Source: an uncultured Lachnospiraceae bacterium (GTDB taxonomy: Bacteria > Bacillota > Clostridia > Lachnospirales > Lachnospiraceae). Taken from it: a stretch of DNA of 36,519 nt. The stretch lies in contig CALWAW010000050.1 of NCBI GenBank assembly GCA_944375845.1, forward strand, positions 1 through 36,519. The letters run 5' to 3'. Positions 21,941-29,704 of the stretch are shown piece after piece. A program made the translations under genes and the position numbers. Every line of letters starts with the position of its first letter. Positions within the stretch are counted from its first letter, which is position 1. A model generated the notes under the pieces. The model had not been told where the DNA came from. It saw nothing but the letters and a program-made list of their open reading frames with translations, and did not search any database.

Positions 21941-23133
21941 GTAAATTTCCCCTGTTCCCAAATTTCATGGAGGGGCCTTCGGATCTTCTGCCTGGTGAGC
22001 TCCGCAAGGCCCAGCCTTGTGAAGCCCAGCACGAAGGTCTTTACCGGGTCCGTTTCCACCGCGTCGGAAAGGGCCTTCAAGACCGCCTCCCGGTGGGCCT
22101 CCTCCTTCATGTCGATAAAATCCACGATGATGATGCCTGAAAGGTTGCGAAGCTTAAGCTCACGGGCAATCACGCGGGCCGCCTCCAGGTTGATTTTGAA
22201 GAAGGTTTCCTCAAGGCTCTTTTTCCCGGCGTATTTTCCGGTGTTCACATCGATGGACACCAGCGCCTCCGTGGGCTGGATTACCAGAAAGCCGCCGCAG
22301 TCCAGCCATACCCGCTCCTTCAGGGCGTTTTCCGCCGCCGCCTCCAGGGAATAGAGCTTGGAAAGAGGGTACGCGTCCTCGTAGAGGCGAAGGGCGGGGA
22401 GCCCGGCGGCGCTGTCCGCCTCGCGGAGGCGGGCGATTCTTTCGGAAACCGCCTCGTACACCTCTTTTTTGTCGGTGACCACCTCGTCCAGGGAATGGAG
22501 CCTGTTGTTGAAGATCTGGGAAAAATACGGGGGATCCGGCTCGTAGAGCAGCGCTCCCGGCATCCGGCTTTTCCAAAGGCTTAAAATCTCCTCCGCCTGC
22601 TTTCGCAGGGCATGAAGCTCGTGAAGGACCGCCTCCTTTGGCGCGTCCTGGGCGTTTGTGCGGACGATCAGCCTGTAAAAATGCTCCTCCCGGGACAAAA
22701 GCTCCCGAAGGGCCTTCCTGCGCTCCTCATCCCGGATACGGGACGAGAAAAAGAGCCCCTCCTTTCCCGTTATGAGCACCAGATACTGGCCCGTAAAGGA
22801 AAGGGCCGTCACGGCGGAGGGCGCCTTTTTCTTGACCGCGTCCCGCTCGATCTGCACCAGGATCAGATCCCCCTCCTTAAGGGGCCTTCCCTCCATTTCC
22901 GCCGTGGGACTCTGCTCCCATTCCTCGAGGGAAAGATAGCAGGGCTCTGAAAGGCCCACGTCCACAAAGGCGGCCCGGATATTTTTTACGATGTTTTTCA
23001 CACGACCCACATAGATGCGGCCCACCAGGGAGGCTTTCCCCGGATCCTCGGGAAAAAGCCCCGTGATCCGGCCGTTTTCCTCCTCCGCCGCCAGCAGAAA
23101 CCGCCCCAGGCCGGTGACGATGACCCGCCTCAC
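21937..23133 (-). CDS. rng: Ribonuclease E/G family protein
   Basis: Single-strand endoribonuclease of the RNase E/G family, 398 residues, starting at GTG with GAGGAG upstream. An N-terminal S1 domain (about 38-115; GRIYVGRVKNIVKNIRAAFVDVG) precedes the RNase H-like and DNase I-like parts. The catalytic magnesium site region has SIDVNTGKYAGKKSLEETF and IIIVDFIDMK. The protein stops right after the core, before the CPxC zinc link of E. coli RNase E/G. Oligomerisation therefore probably differs. Its start overlaps the stop of the TIGR03936 gene, and it is the last gene of a three-gene operon. Confidence 0.92.
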   Translation of the reverse strand: MRRVIVTGLGRFLLAAEEENGRITGLFPEDPGKASLVGRIYVGRVKNIVKNIRAAFVDVGLSEPCYLSLEEWEQSPTAEMEGRPLKEGDLILVQIERDAVKKKAPSAVTALSFTGQYLVLITGKEGLFFSSRIRDEERRKALRELLSREEHFYRLIVRTNAQDAPKEAVLHELHALRKQAEEILSLWKSRMPGALLYEPDPPYFSQIFNNRLHSLDEVVTDKKEVYEAVSERIARLREADSAAGLPALRLYEDAYPLSKLYSLEAAAENALKERVWLDCGGFLVIQPTEALVSIDVNTGKYAGKKSLEETFFKINLEAARVIARELKLRNLSGIIIVDFIDMKEEAHREAVLKALSDAVETDPVKTFVLGFTRLGLAELTRQKIRRPLHEIWEQGKFT

Positions 23134-23819
23134 GGACGCTCCTCGCCGAAGGAATCCAGGGGGAGAAGCTCATCGTCCTTCCGGGCGTAAAGCTCCAGCC
23201 TGTGGATCCGGAAGGCGAAGGGCTCCCACTCTTTTCCAAGACTTCTGTAAAAGGCCTCCAAAAGAAGCTCCGGCTTTAAATTTTCCACGCTTCCGCAGGC
23301 GAGCTTTAAGAACATCCCGTCCTCCCGGCGCTGAAAGTCGTAGACCAGGGGGCGGATATCCGTTTCGCGCTCGCTTTTTTTCGTCTTTTTTACAACCATG
23401 ACGGAGGGCTTCCCAAGAAAGGAGGAAAGAGCCTCCTCCCAGCCGGGAAATCCATGTCCCTTTCTGGGGAATACCAGATAGTCGGCCGCCGCCAGCACCG
23501 CCATGGCCGGTTTCGCGTTATCGGGAAGGAGGCGGCAGCTTACCACCTCAAGCCCCTCTGCCATGCAGGCGTTTAGCCTGTCCTTCATGGCGGCGGAGCC
23601 TTCAAAGCTTTCCACCTCCATGTCCAGATATTCCCCCTCACTGGTAAGCCCCAGCCCTAAGGGGGAGGCGAAGGACAAAAGCTGATGGGGGCTGAAGCCG
23701 CCGGAATAGGCGATGGGGATCCCGGATCTTCTGTTTACCTTCTGGAAAAAGCGCATCACGTCCAGATGGCCGATGAATTTCATCATCCCGGTCTTTCTGA
23801 ATTTAATCCTGACCTTCAA
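23130..23819 (-). CDS. TIGR03936 family radical SAM-associated protein (DUF2344)
   Basis: A protein of about 229 residues that regularly follows the TIGR03960 radical SAM gene. The signature is KVRIKFRKTGMMKFIGHLDV, GIPIAYSGGFSPHQLLSFASPLGLGLTSEGEYLD. The chosen TTG start at 23819 gives the family N-terminus MKVRIKF with GGAGG 7 nt upstream. A GTG at 23828 is possible, but its GGAG would touch the start codon. It overlaps the end of the radical SAM gene and its stop overlaps the rng start. Some genomes carry the two proteins as one polypeptide. The reaction is unknown; RNA modification or processing is suggested only by the RNase and ribosome neighbours. Confidence 0.88.
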   Translation of the reverse strand: MKVRIKFRKTGMMKFIGHLDVMRFFQKVNRRSGIPIAYSGGFSPHQLLSFASPLGLGLTSEGEYLDMEVESFEGSAAMKDRLNACMAEGLEVVSCRLLPDNAKPAMAVLAAADYLVFPRKGHGFPGWEEALSSFLGKPSVMVVKKTKKSERETDIRPLVYDFQRREDGMFLKLACGSVENLKPELLLEAFYRSLGKEWEPFAFRIHRLELYARKDDELLPLDSFGEERP

Positions 23820-25668
23820 AGCATACACCTCCGCCGTATTTTCTGGCTCCGCAGCCCTGGCACTGCACCCGGCAGTTGGGCGTGACCAGTTCCTTTTCTG
23901 CCCGCTCCCACTCTCTCTTTAAAAATTCCTTTGTGACGCCTGCGTCGATGAAATCCCAGGGGAGGATCTCGTCCAGGGAGCGCTTTCTCAGGTTATAAAA
24001 GCCGATCTCGACGCCCCGGGCCTTAAAGGCCTCCATCCATTTTTCATTGTCGAAGCACTCTGACCAGGAATCAAAAAGGCACCCTCTTTTGTAGGCGTCG
24101 AGGATCACGGCGCCAACGCGGCGGTCGCCCCGGGCCAGGACGCCCTCCAGCACGGAAACGTCGGCGTCGTGCCAGTTGTATTTGAGGCTCTTGTGGTTTA
24201 ACTGGGCCTTCATGGCGTCGTTGACCGTATGGGCCTTTTCCAGATACTCCTCCCTGGTGAACATGGAGGCCCACTGGAAGGGCGTAAAGGGCTTGGGGAT
24301 AAAGAAGGAGGTGCTGGAGTTCACCTGTACCCGCCCCTGCCTGTCCTCCTTGGGAACCGTATCGTAATAGACCTTCGCCACCTCGTTTGCCAGGGCGGCG
24401 ATGCCCTTTATATCCTCCTCGGTCTCCGTGGGAAGTCCCAGCATAAAGTACAGCTTCACCTTGCTCCAGCCGCCCTTAAAGGCCTCGGCCGCCCCGCTTA
24501 AAATATCCTCCTCGGTGAGACCTTTGTTGATGACGTTCCGCATCCTCTGGCTCCCGGCCTCGGGGGCGAAGGTGAGGCTGCTCTTTTTCACATCCTGCAC
24601 GCGGCTCATCACGTCCAGGGAGAAGGCGTCGATCCTCAGGGAGGGAAGAGAGATGTTCACATCCTTTTCCCCGAACTCTTCGATGAGGAAGGTGACCAGC
24701 TCCTTCAAATGGCTGTAATCGCTGGAGCTTAAGGAGCTTAAGGAAATCTCGTCCTGCCCGGTGCTTTCGAGGAGCTTTTTCGCGTATTCCTTGAGATCCT
24801 CAAGGCTCCGCTCCCGTAAGGGCCGGTAGACCATTCCCGCCTGGCAGAAGCGGCAGCCTCTGGTGCAGCCCCGCTGAATCTCCAGAACCACCCGGTCCTG
24901 GGTCACCTTGAGGAAGGGAACCAGCGGCTTTTCGGGATAGAGGGCCGTGGTCATGTCAGATACCAGCACCCGCTTTACCCGTTCGGGCGCGTGGGGATTG
25001 TTGGGGGTCATGGAGCGGATCGTACCGTCCTCGTTGTATTCCACATCATAGAAGGAGGGGACGTAAATGCCGGGAATGGCCGCTGCCCGCTCCAGAAAGG
25101 CGTGCCTTCCGCCGCCCGCCTTCTTTACCTCTTTATAGAGATCGAGAAGGGCGTCGTACTGAGTCTCGCCCTCGCCGATATAAAACAGGTCGAAAAATTC
25201 CGCCATGGGCTCCGGATTATAGGAGCAGGGGCCGCCGCCGATGACAATGGGGCAGTCTTCGTCCCGCTCGCAGGCCTTAAGGGGGATCCCGGAAAGCTCC
25301 AGGATCTGTAAAATGTTGGTGTAGCACATCTCGTACTGGATGGTGATTCCGAGAAAATCCATCTCCTTGACGGGCGTGCGGCTCTCCAGGGTGTAGAGGG
25401 GGATCCCCTCCCGCCGCATGGCCGCGTCCATATCCATCCAGGGAGAATAGACCCGCTCGCACCAGGTATCCTCCCGGCGGTTGAACAGGTCGTAGAGGAT
25501 CTGGATGCCCAGATGGGACATGCCGATCTCGTAAACGTCGGGGAAGCACATGCAGAAACGGATGTCCACCGTATCCGGGTCCTTGACGACGCTGTTTGGC
25601 TCTCCGCCGATATATCTTCCGGGCTTCTGCACGCCCAGCAGGATCTCTTCCAGCTTTTCCAGTTCCAT
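23803..25668 (-). CDS. TIGR03960 family B12-binding-like radical SAM protein
   Basis: A 621-residue putative radical SAM enzyme. Residues 30-180 form a B12-binding-like domain (FPDVYEIGMSHLGIQILYDL, IVIGGGPCSYNPEP). The radical SAM core follows with the cluster motif C268-x3-C272-x2-C275 (RGCTRGCRFCQAG). The C-terminus holds another cysteine set, C599, C603, C606 and C616, which could bind a second cluster or metal. The substrate is unknown. The operon with TIGR03936 and RNase E/G is conserved in clostridia and suggests an RNA or ribosome connection. AGGAGG precedes the ATG and a consensus promoter lies at 25698-25726. Confidence 0.92.
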   Translation of the reverse strand: MELEKLEEILLGVQKPGRYIGGEPNSVVKDPDTVDIRFCMCFPDVYEIGMSHLGIQILYDLFNRREDTWCERVYSPWMDMDAAMRREGIPLYTLESRTPVKEMDFLGITIQYEMCYTNILQILELSGIPLKACERDEDCPIVIGGGPCSYNPEPMAEFFDLFYIGEGETQYDALLDLYKEVKKAGGGRHAFLERAAAIPGIYVPSFYDVEYNEDGTIRSMTPNNPHAPERVKRVLVSDMTTALYPEKPLVPFLKVTQDRVVLEIQRGCTRGCRFCQAGMVYRPLRERSLEDLKEYAKKLLESTGQDEISLSSLSSSDYSHLKELVTFLIEEFGEKDVNISLPSLRIDAFSLDVMSRVQDVKKSSLTFAPEAGSQRMRNVINKGLTEEDILSGAAEAFKGGWSKVKLYFMLGLPTETEEDIKGIAALANEVAKVYYDTVPKEDRQGRVQVNSSTSFFIPKPFTPFQWASMFTREEYLEKAHTVNDAMKAQLNHKSLKYNWHDADVSVLEGVLARGDRRVGAVILDAYKRGCLFDSWSECFDNEKWMEAFKARGVEIGFYNLRKRSLDEILPWDFIDAGVTKEFLKREWERAEKELVTPNCRVQCQGCGARKYGGGVCFEGQD

Positions 25669-25697
25669 AAAAAACCTCCTGAGGCTTAGTTCCTCCC

Positions 25698-25726
25698 ATT
25701 ATAGCACACACCCCCGCCGGTTTCAA
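25698..25726 (-). promoter_or_regulatory. Promoter of the radical SAM-TIGR03936-rng operon
   Basis: Minus-strand TTGAAA (25726-25721), 17-bp spacer ending in TGC, TATAAT (25703-25698). Confidence 0.8.
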
Positions 25727-25749
25727 ATCTTCTTTCCGTAAGGCAGGAA

Positions 25750-25779
25750 AGCCCCCCGGAAAAGGCTTTCCGGAGGGCT
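25750..25779 (-). terminator. Probable terminator of the NCS2 permease gene
   Basis: AGCCCCCCGGAAA (25750-25762) pairs with TTTCCGGAGGGCT (25767-25779), 13 bp with one mismatch and a 4-nt loop. The trailing T-tract is weak on both strands. Confidence 0.6.
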
Positions 25780-25807
25780 CTTGCGGGTGCGGGTCAGAAA
25801 TACTTCC

Positions 25808-27160
25808 TTAAAGCGTTGCCAGAAGGATGAAGTTCAGAACAAACAGGGCCGTGGCAACCCAGAGGATCGGATGGATCTCCCTGGCCTTGCCCTTGCACAC
25901 CTTCACAATGCAGTAGAAAATGAAGCCTGCCGCGATGCCGTAGGAAATGCTGTAGCACAGCGCCATGAACACGCCCGCGAAGAAGGCGGGAACCGCTTCC
26001 TCGAAGTTATCCCACTCGATCTCCCTGAAGGCGGACATCATCATCACGCCCACGCTCACCAGGGCGGGAGCCGTCGCCGCAAAGGGGATAGCGCTCACAA
26101 AGGTGGCAAGGAAAGCGCTGACGGCAAAGCAGATGGCTACCACGACGCTGGTAAGGCCGGTGCGGCCGCCTGCGCCGATGCCTGCTGCGCTCTCAACATA
26201 TGTGGTGGTGTTGGAGGTTCCCAGGATGGCGCCGATGGAGGTCGCCGTGGCGTCGGCGAACAGCGCCTTGTCCATCTTGGACTTGAAGCCGGGACGGCTC
26301 TCCATGGCCTTTTCATCCTCCTCGCTGAAGATACCGGTGCGGCGGCCCGTTCCGATGAAGGTGCCGATGGTATCAAAGGTATCGGATAAGCTGAAGGAGA
26401 AAATGGTGATTAACACCAGCGGAATCTTCGCCGGATCAGCAAACAGGGAGCCCAGGCCTTCCTTTGTGAAGATGGCACAGAAGGTGGTGGGCAGCTGCCT
26501 GCACGCCTCGGTGAAGCTGATGGTATCCGTTGTGGCCGTAACGCCCATGGGAATTCCCAGAAGGGCCGTCACCACAATGCCGATGAGGATCGCGCCCTTC
26601 ACCTTGCATACAAGAAGAACGATGGTGAGGGCAAGTCCGATCAGGAACAGCCACAGAGACGGCTGGTTCAGGGTGGCGATGGCGGGAACGTCGCCCAGGG
26701 CGATGATCTTTACATTCAGAAAACCAAGATAGGCCACAAAGATGCCGATGCCGCCGCCAATGGCGTTCTGGAGGCTTCTGGGGATGGCTTTGATGATGTA
26801 TTTGCGGATCTTCGTCACCGTGATGAAGATGTTGATGAGACCGCAGATAAACACCATGGACAGCGCCTGCTGCCAGGTGAAGCCCAGCGCTCCGCATACC
26901 GTATACACGAAGAACGCGTTGAGGCCCATGCCGGGAGCCTGGGCGTAAGGAACGTTGGCCACAAGGCCCATGACCAGCGTGCCGATGATGGCGGCGATGA
27001 TGGTCGCCAGGAACACAGCGCCCCACTCCATGCCCGCGCCGCTGAGGAGCGTCGGGTTCACCGCGATGATATAGGCCATCGCGAAGAAGGTGGTAAGGCC
27101 CGCCACCACTTCTCTTCCGGCAGTGGTCCCGTTTTCTTTCAGTTTAAAAAACTTTTCCAT
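25808..27160 (-). CDS. NCS2 family purine permease (AzgA/PbuG type)
   Basis: Proton-coupled nucleobase importer, 450 residues with many transmembrane segments. The AzgA/PbuG branch is shown by the start KLKENGTTAGREVVAGLTTFFAMAYIIAVNP, by YAQAPGMGLNAFF, and by SLSDTFDTIGTFIGTGRR and GTSNTTTYVESAAGIGAGGRTGL. These motifs line the substrate site. Likely substrates are hypoxanthine, guanine or adenine. The sequence does not separate them. It is monocistronic with a consensus promoter and an unusual structured leader of about 109 nt that lacks purine-riboswitch core sequences. Confidence 0.94.
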   Translation of the reverse strand: MEKFFKLKENGTTAGREVVAGLTTFFAMAYIIAVNPTLLSGAGMEWGAVFLATIIAAIIGTLVMGLVANVPYAQAPGMGLNAFFVYTVCGALGFTWQQALSMVFICGLINIFITVTKIRKYIIKAIPRSLQNAIGGGIGIFVAYLGFLNVKIIALGDVPAIATLNQPSLWLFLIGLALTIVLLVCKVKGAILIGIVVTALLGIPMGVTATTDTISFTEACRQLPTTFCAIFTKEGLGSLFADPAKIPLVLITIFSFSLSDTFDTIGTFIGTGRRTGIFSEEDEKAMESRPGFKSKMDKALFADATATSIGAILGTSNTTTYVESAAGIGAGGRTGLTSVVVAICFAVSAFLATFVSAIPFAATAPALVSVGVMMMSAFREIEWDNFEEAVPAFFAGVFMALCYSISYGIAAGFIFYCIVKVCKGKAREIHPILWVATALFVLNFILLATL

Positions 27161-27269
27161 AAAACAACCTGCTTCCTTTCATATTCTCACCGCTTTCGCG
27201 GTTCTCCCCTTCCGGAGGAAAAGAGCGCACCCATGCCCTCCCCTTTCCGGATGCCGGAGAAATTCCGGC
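27161..27269 (-). promoter_or_regulatory. Structured 5' leader of the NCS2 permease
   Basis: The expected transcript starts with a perfect hairpin, TGCCGGA/TCCGGCA (27270-27264 with 27258-27252). A middle segment may pair weakly. Near the ribosome site is ACCGC-GAAA-GCGGT (27202-27198, loop, 27193-27189), a GNRA-capped hairpin. No known riboswitch core was recognised. Confidence 0.45.
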
Positions 27270-27275
27270 AGTACC

Positions 27276-27304
27276 ATTATACGAGCTTTCGCTCCCATTT
27301 TCAA
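27276..27304 (-). promoter_or_regulatory. Promoter of the NCS2 permease gene
   Basis: Minus-strand TTGAAA (27304-27299), 17-bp spacer, TATAAT (27281-27276). Confidence 0.78.
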
Positions 27305-27315
27305 CAACAATCATC

Positions 27316-27345
27316 AAAACGCCCCCGCGCAAAGGCGCAGGGGCG
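27316..27345 (-). terminator. Terminator of hppA
   Basis: CGCCCC and GCGC (27320-27325, 27327-27330) pair with GCGC and GGGGCG (27335-27338, 27340-27345), one mismatch and a 4-nt loop. On the minus strand TTTT follows (27319-27316), just beyond the hppA stop. Confidence 0.8.
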
Positions 27346-27361
27346 AATCGAAGCCTCTTTA

Positions 27362-29437
27362 TCAGAAGATTGAGAACAGTACGAAGATGGACGACATCAG
27401 GGAGGCCACCAGGGACACCACGGTGATCTGGGTGTTGATGGAAGGGCCCGCCGTATCCTTGAAGGGATCGCCCACGGTATCGCCGATCACGGCCGCCTTA
27501 TGGGCCTCGCTGCCCTTTCCGCCCTCCTCGCCGGATTCCACATACTTTTTGGAGTTATCCCAGAGGCCGCCGGCGTTGGACATAAACAGCGCCAGCAAAA
27601 GGCCGCTGACGATATTTCCAAGAAGGAAGCCGCCGATGGCCGAGGGGCCGCCGATAAAGCCCACGATCAGCGTCACCACGATGGTCATAAGCCCCGCCGG
27701 AATCAGCTCCCTGAGGGCGCCGGAGGTGGCAATGTCAATGCACTTTCCGTATTCGGGCTTTGCATCCTCCTTCCCCTCCTTAAGGCCGGGGATGGACTGG
27801 AACTGACGGTGGATCTCCGCCACCATCCGCTGGGCGTTCTTATCCACGCCCAGAATCAGCATGGCCGAAAAGACCGCCGGGATCGCCGCGCCGATCAGCA
27901 CGCCGAAGAACACGGTGGGGGACATGATGTCAAAGCCGGTGATCAGGGGCTTGCCCGCAGCCGCCAGGGCCGCGTTGGCCTCTGACATGAAGGCTCCCAG
28001 GAGGGAGATGACCGTAAGGCCCGCCGCGCCGATGGAAAAGCCCTTGGTGACGGCCTTTACCGTATTACCGGCGCTGTCCAGCTCGTCTGCCGTGCGGATG
28101 GTCTCCTCACCAAGGCCGCCCATTTCCGCAAGGCCCCTGGCGTTATCCACAATGGGGCCGTAAGCGTCGTTTGAGATAATCATGCCGACGATGGAAAGCA
28201 TGCCCACCGCCGCCATGGAGATGCCGAAGACGGCGTAGCCGTCGCCCATGGGCTCGCAGAGCTTATAGGCAACCAGCGCCGATATCGCGATGCCCACCAT
28301 GGCCGGAAGGGCCGAAATAAAGCCGTAGGATACGCCGGAGAGCACGGTGAAGGCGGGGCCGGAGCCGGAGGCGTGGGCCACCTTCCGCACAATGGGCTTC
28401 GTATCGTCGGTGAAATAATCTGTTGTGATGCCGATGATCACGCCCACCAGAAGGCCAACCGTGGAAGCGCCCCAGATCCTCCAGGAGAAGCCCTCGATCA
28501 GGGCCGTGGCCCCGGCAGTGAGCACCAGGAAAATGGCCGTGGTCACATAGGTGGAGGAATTGAGGGCCCTTGTGGGATTTCCGTTCTTTCCCACCCTGGC
28601 CGTGGCGATGCCGATGATGGAGGCCAGAAGGCCCAGGATCGCGTAGCAGAACACCATTGCCACGTTGGCGGTGCCGTCGCCCGCAAGGGACTGGGCGATT
28701 ACCAGAGCCGAGGTCATGGCCGCTACGTTTGAGTCGAACAGGTCGGCGCCCATACCGGCCACGTCGCCCACGTTGTCGCCCACGTTGTCGGCGATCACGG
28801 CGGGGTTCCTGGGATCATCCTCAGCGATGCCCAGCTCCACCTTTCCGGTTAAGTCGGCGGATACGTCGGCCGTTTTTGTAAAGATGCCGCCGCCGGCCTT
28901 GGCAAAGAGAGCCAGGGAGCTGGCGCCGAAGGAGAAGCCTAAAAGAATACTGGAATCGCCGGTGATCCAGAGGACGGCCGCCACGCCGAACAGGGAGCAG
29001 CCCACCACCAGAAGGCCCATGACCGCGCCGCCGCGGAAACCAATGAGGAAGGCGGGCTTAATGCCCTTCTGGGCCGCCTCGGCAGTCCTTCCGTTTGAGA
29101 GGGTCGCCACCAGGATGCCGATCTTTCCGGCAATGGCCGAGAGGATCGTTCCGGCCAGGTAGGCCACGGCCATGGATACGTTATCCAGAGGCTCGCCCTG
29201 CCAGATGGGCGAAGGCAGGAGCACCAGGATCAGCACGGCCGCCACCAGAGCGAACTTGGCCAGGACCCGGTATTCCCTTCGCATGAAGGTGTTGGCGCCC
29301 TCCTTAATCAGGAGGGAGACCTCCATGATCCGTTTGTTGACGGTCCTTTGCTTTTTGACCCACAGATAGAGGTAGGCCGCGAAGGCGAAGGCGATGGCCA
29401 CCGTCAGGAATGAGAGACCATAAAACAAGCTTTCCAA
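27362..29437 (-). CDS. hppA: Membrane-bound proton-translocating pyrophosphatase (K+-independent signature)
   Basis: Couples pyrophosphate hydrolysis to ion pumping across the cytoplasmic membrane, 691 residues and about 16 helices. The catalytic region is TADVSADLTGKVELGIAEDD (189-208) and NPAVIADNVGDNVGDVAGMG (211-230). The residues that separate the two classes read GNTVKAVTKG, with Lys461 and Thr464. This is the K+-independent pattern, and known Na+-pumping forms are K+-dependent, so H+ transport is predicted. The start is TTG at 29437, preceded by AAGGGTGG. The only nearby ATG is out of frame. It is monocistronic with a TTGACA promoter and a terminator. Confidence 0.95.
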   Translation of the reverse strand: MESLFYGLSFLTVAIAFAFAAYLYLWVKKQRTVNKRIMEVSLLIKEGANTFMRREYRVLAKFALVAAVLILVLLPSPIWQGEPLDNVSMAVAYLAGTILSAIAGKIGILVATLSNGRTAEAAQKGIKPAFLIGFRGGAVMGLLVVGCSLFGVAAVLWITGDSSILLGFSFGASSLALFAKAGGGIFTKTADVSADLTGKVELGIAEDDPRNPAVIADNVGDNVGDVAGMGADLFDSNVAAMTSALVIAQSLAGDGTANVAMVFCYAILGLLASIIGIATARVGKNGNPTRALNSSTYVTTAIFLVLTAGATALIEGFSWRIWGASTVGLLVGVIIGITTDYFTDDTKPIVRKVAHASGSGPAFTVLSGVSYGFISALPAMVGIAISALVAYKLCEPMGDGYAVFGISMAAVGMLSIVGMIISNDAYGPIVDNARGLAEMGGLGEETIRTADELDSAGNTVKAVTKGFSIGAAGLTVISLLGAFMSEANAALAAAGKPLITGFDIMSPTVFFGVLIGAAIPAVFSAMLILGVDKNAQRMVAEIHRQFQSIPGLKEGKEDAKPEYGKCIDIATSGALRELIPAGLMTIVVTLIVGFIGGPSAIGGFLLGNIVSGLLLALFMSNAGGLWDNSKKYVESGEEGGKGSEAHKAAVIGDTVGDPFKDTAGPSINTQITVVSLVASLMSSIFVLFSIF

Positions 29438-29511
29438 GAAAAAACACCACCCTTTCTGTTCTTTTCGGGAGCAGCTGAAAGCATCCGTACCCTGCTGCCC
29501 GCTTTACGTCC

Positions 29512-29541
29512 AGTATAAACGGAAGCCAGGATAATTGTCAA
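29512..29541 (-). promoter_or_regulatory. hppA promoter
   Basis: Minus-strand consensus TTGACA (29541-29536), 18-bp spacer, TATACT (29517-29512). Confidence 0.75.
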
Positions 29542-29642
29542 CCAATTTGTCACTTCTCTCTGTAAAACTTTCATATATTTATAATAGAGTAACAAATAGG
29601 CTAAATTGTGAAAACTTTACCAAATCATTTTCAAGATATTTC

Positions 29643-29671
29643 TTGACGAAAATAGGAATTCATATTACAAT
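29643..29671 (+). promoter_or_regulatory. Promoter of the second MATE exporter
   Basis: TTGACG (29643-29648), 17-bp spacer, TACAAT (29666-29671). The flanking 29542-29642 is AT-rich with no other feature seen. Confidence 0.75.
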
Positions 29672-29704
29672 CCGTAACAGTTTTGGCAGAAAGGAACTGG
29701 CACA

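Noticed and set aside
27161..27275. A guanine/adenine riboswitch before the purine permease
   Set aside because: The conserved core segments of the purine aptamer were not found in the leader, only unrelated hairpins.
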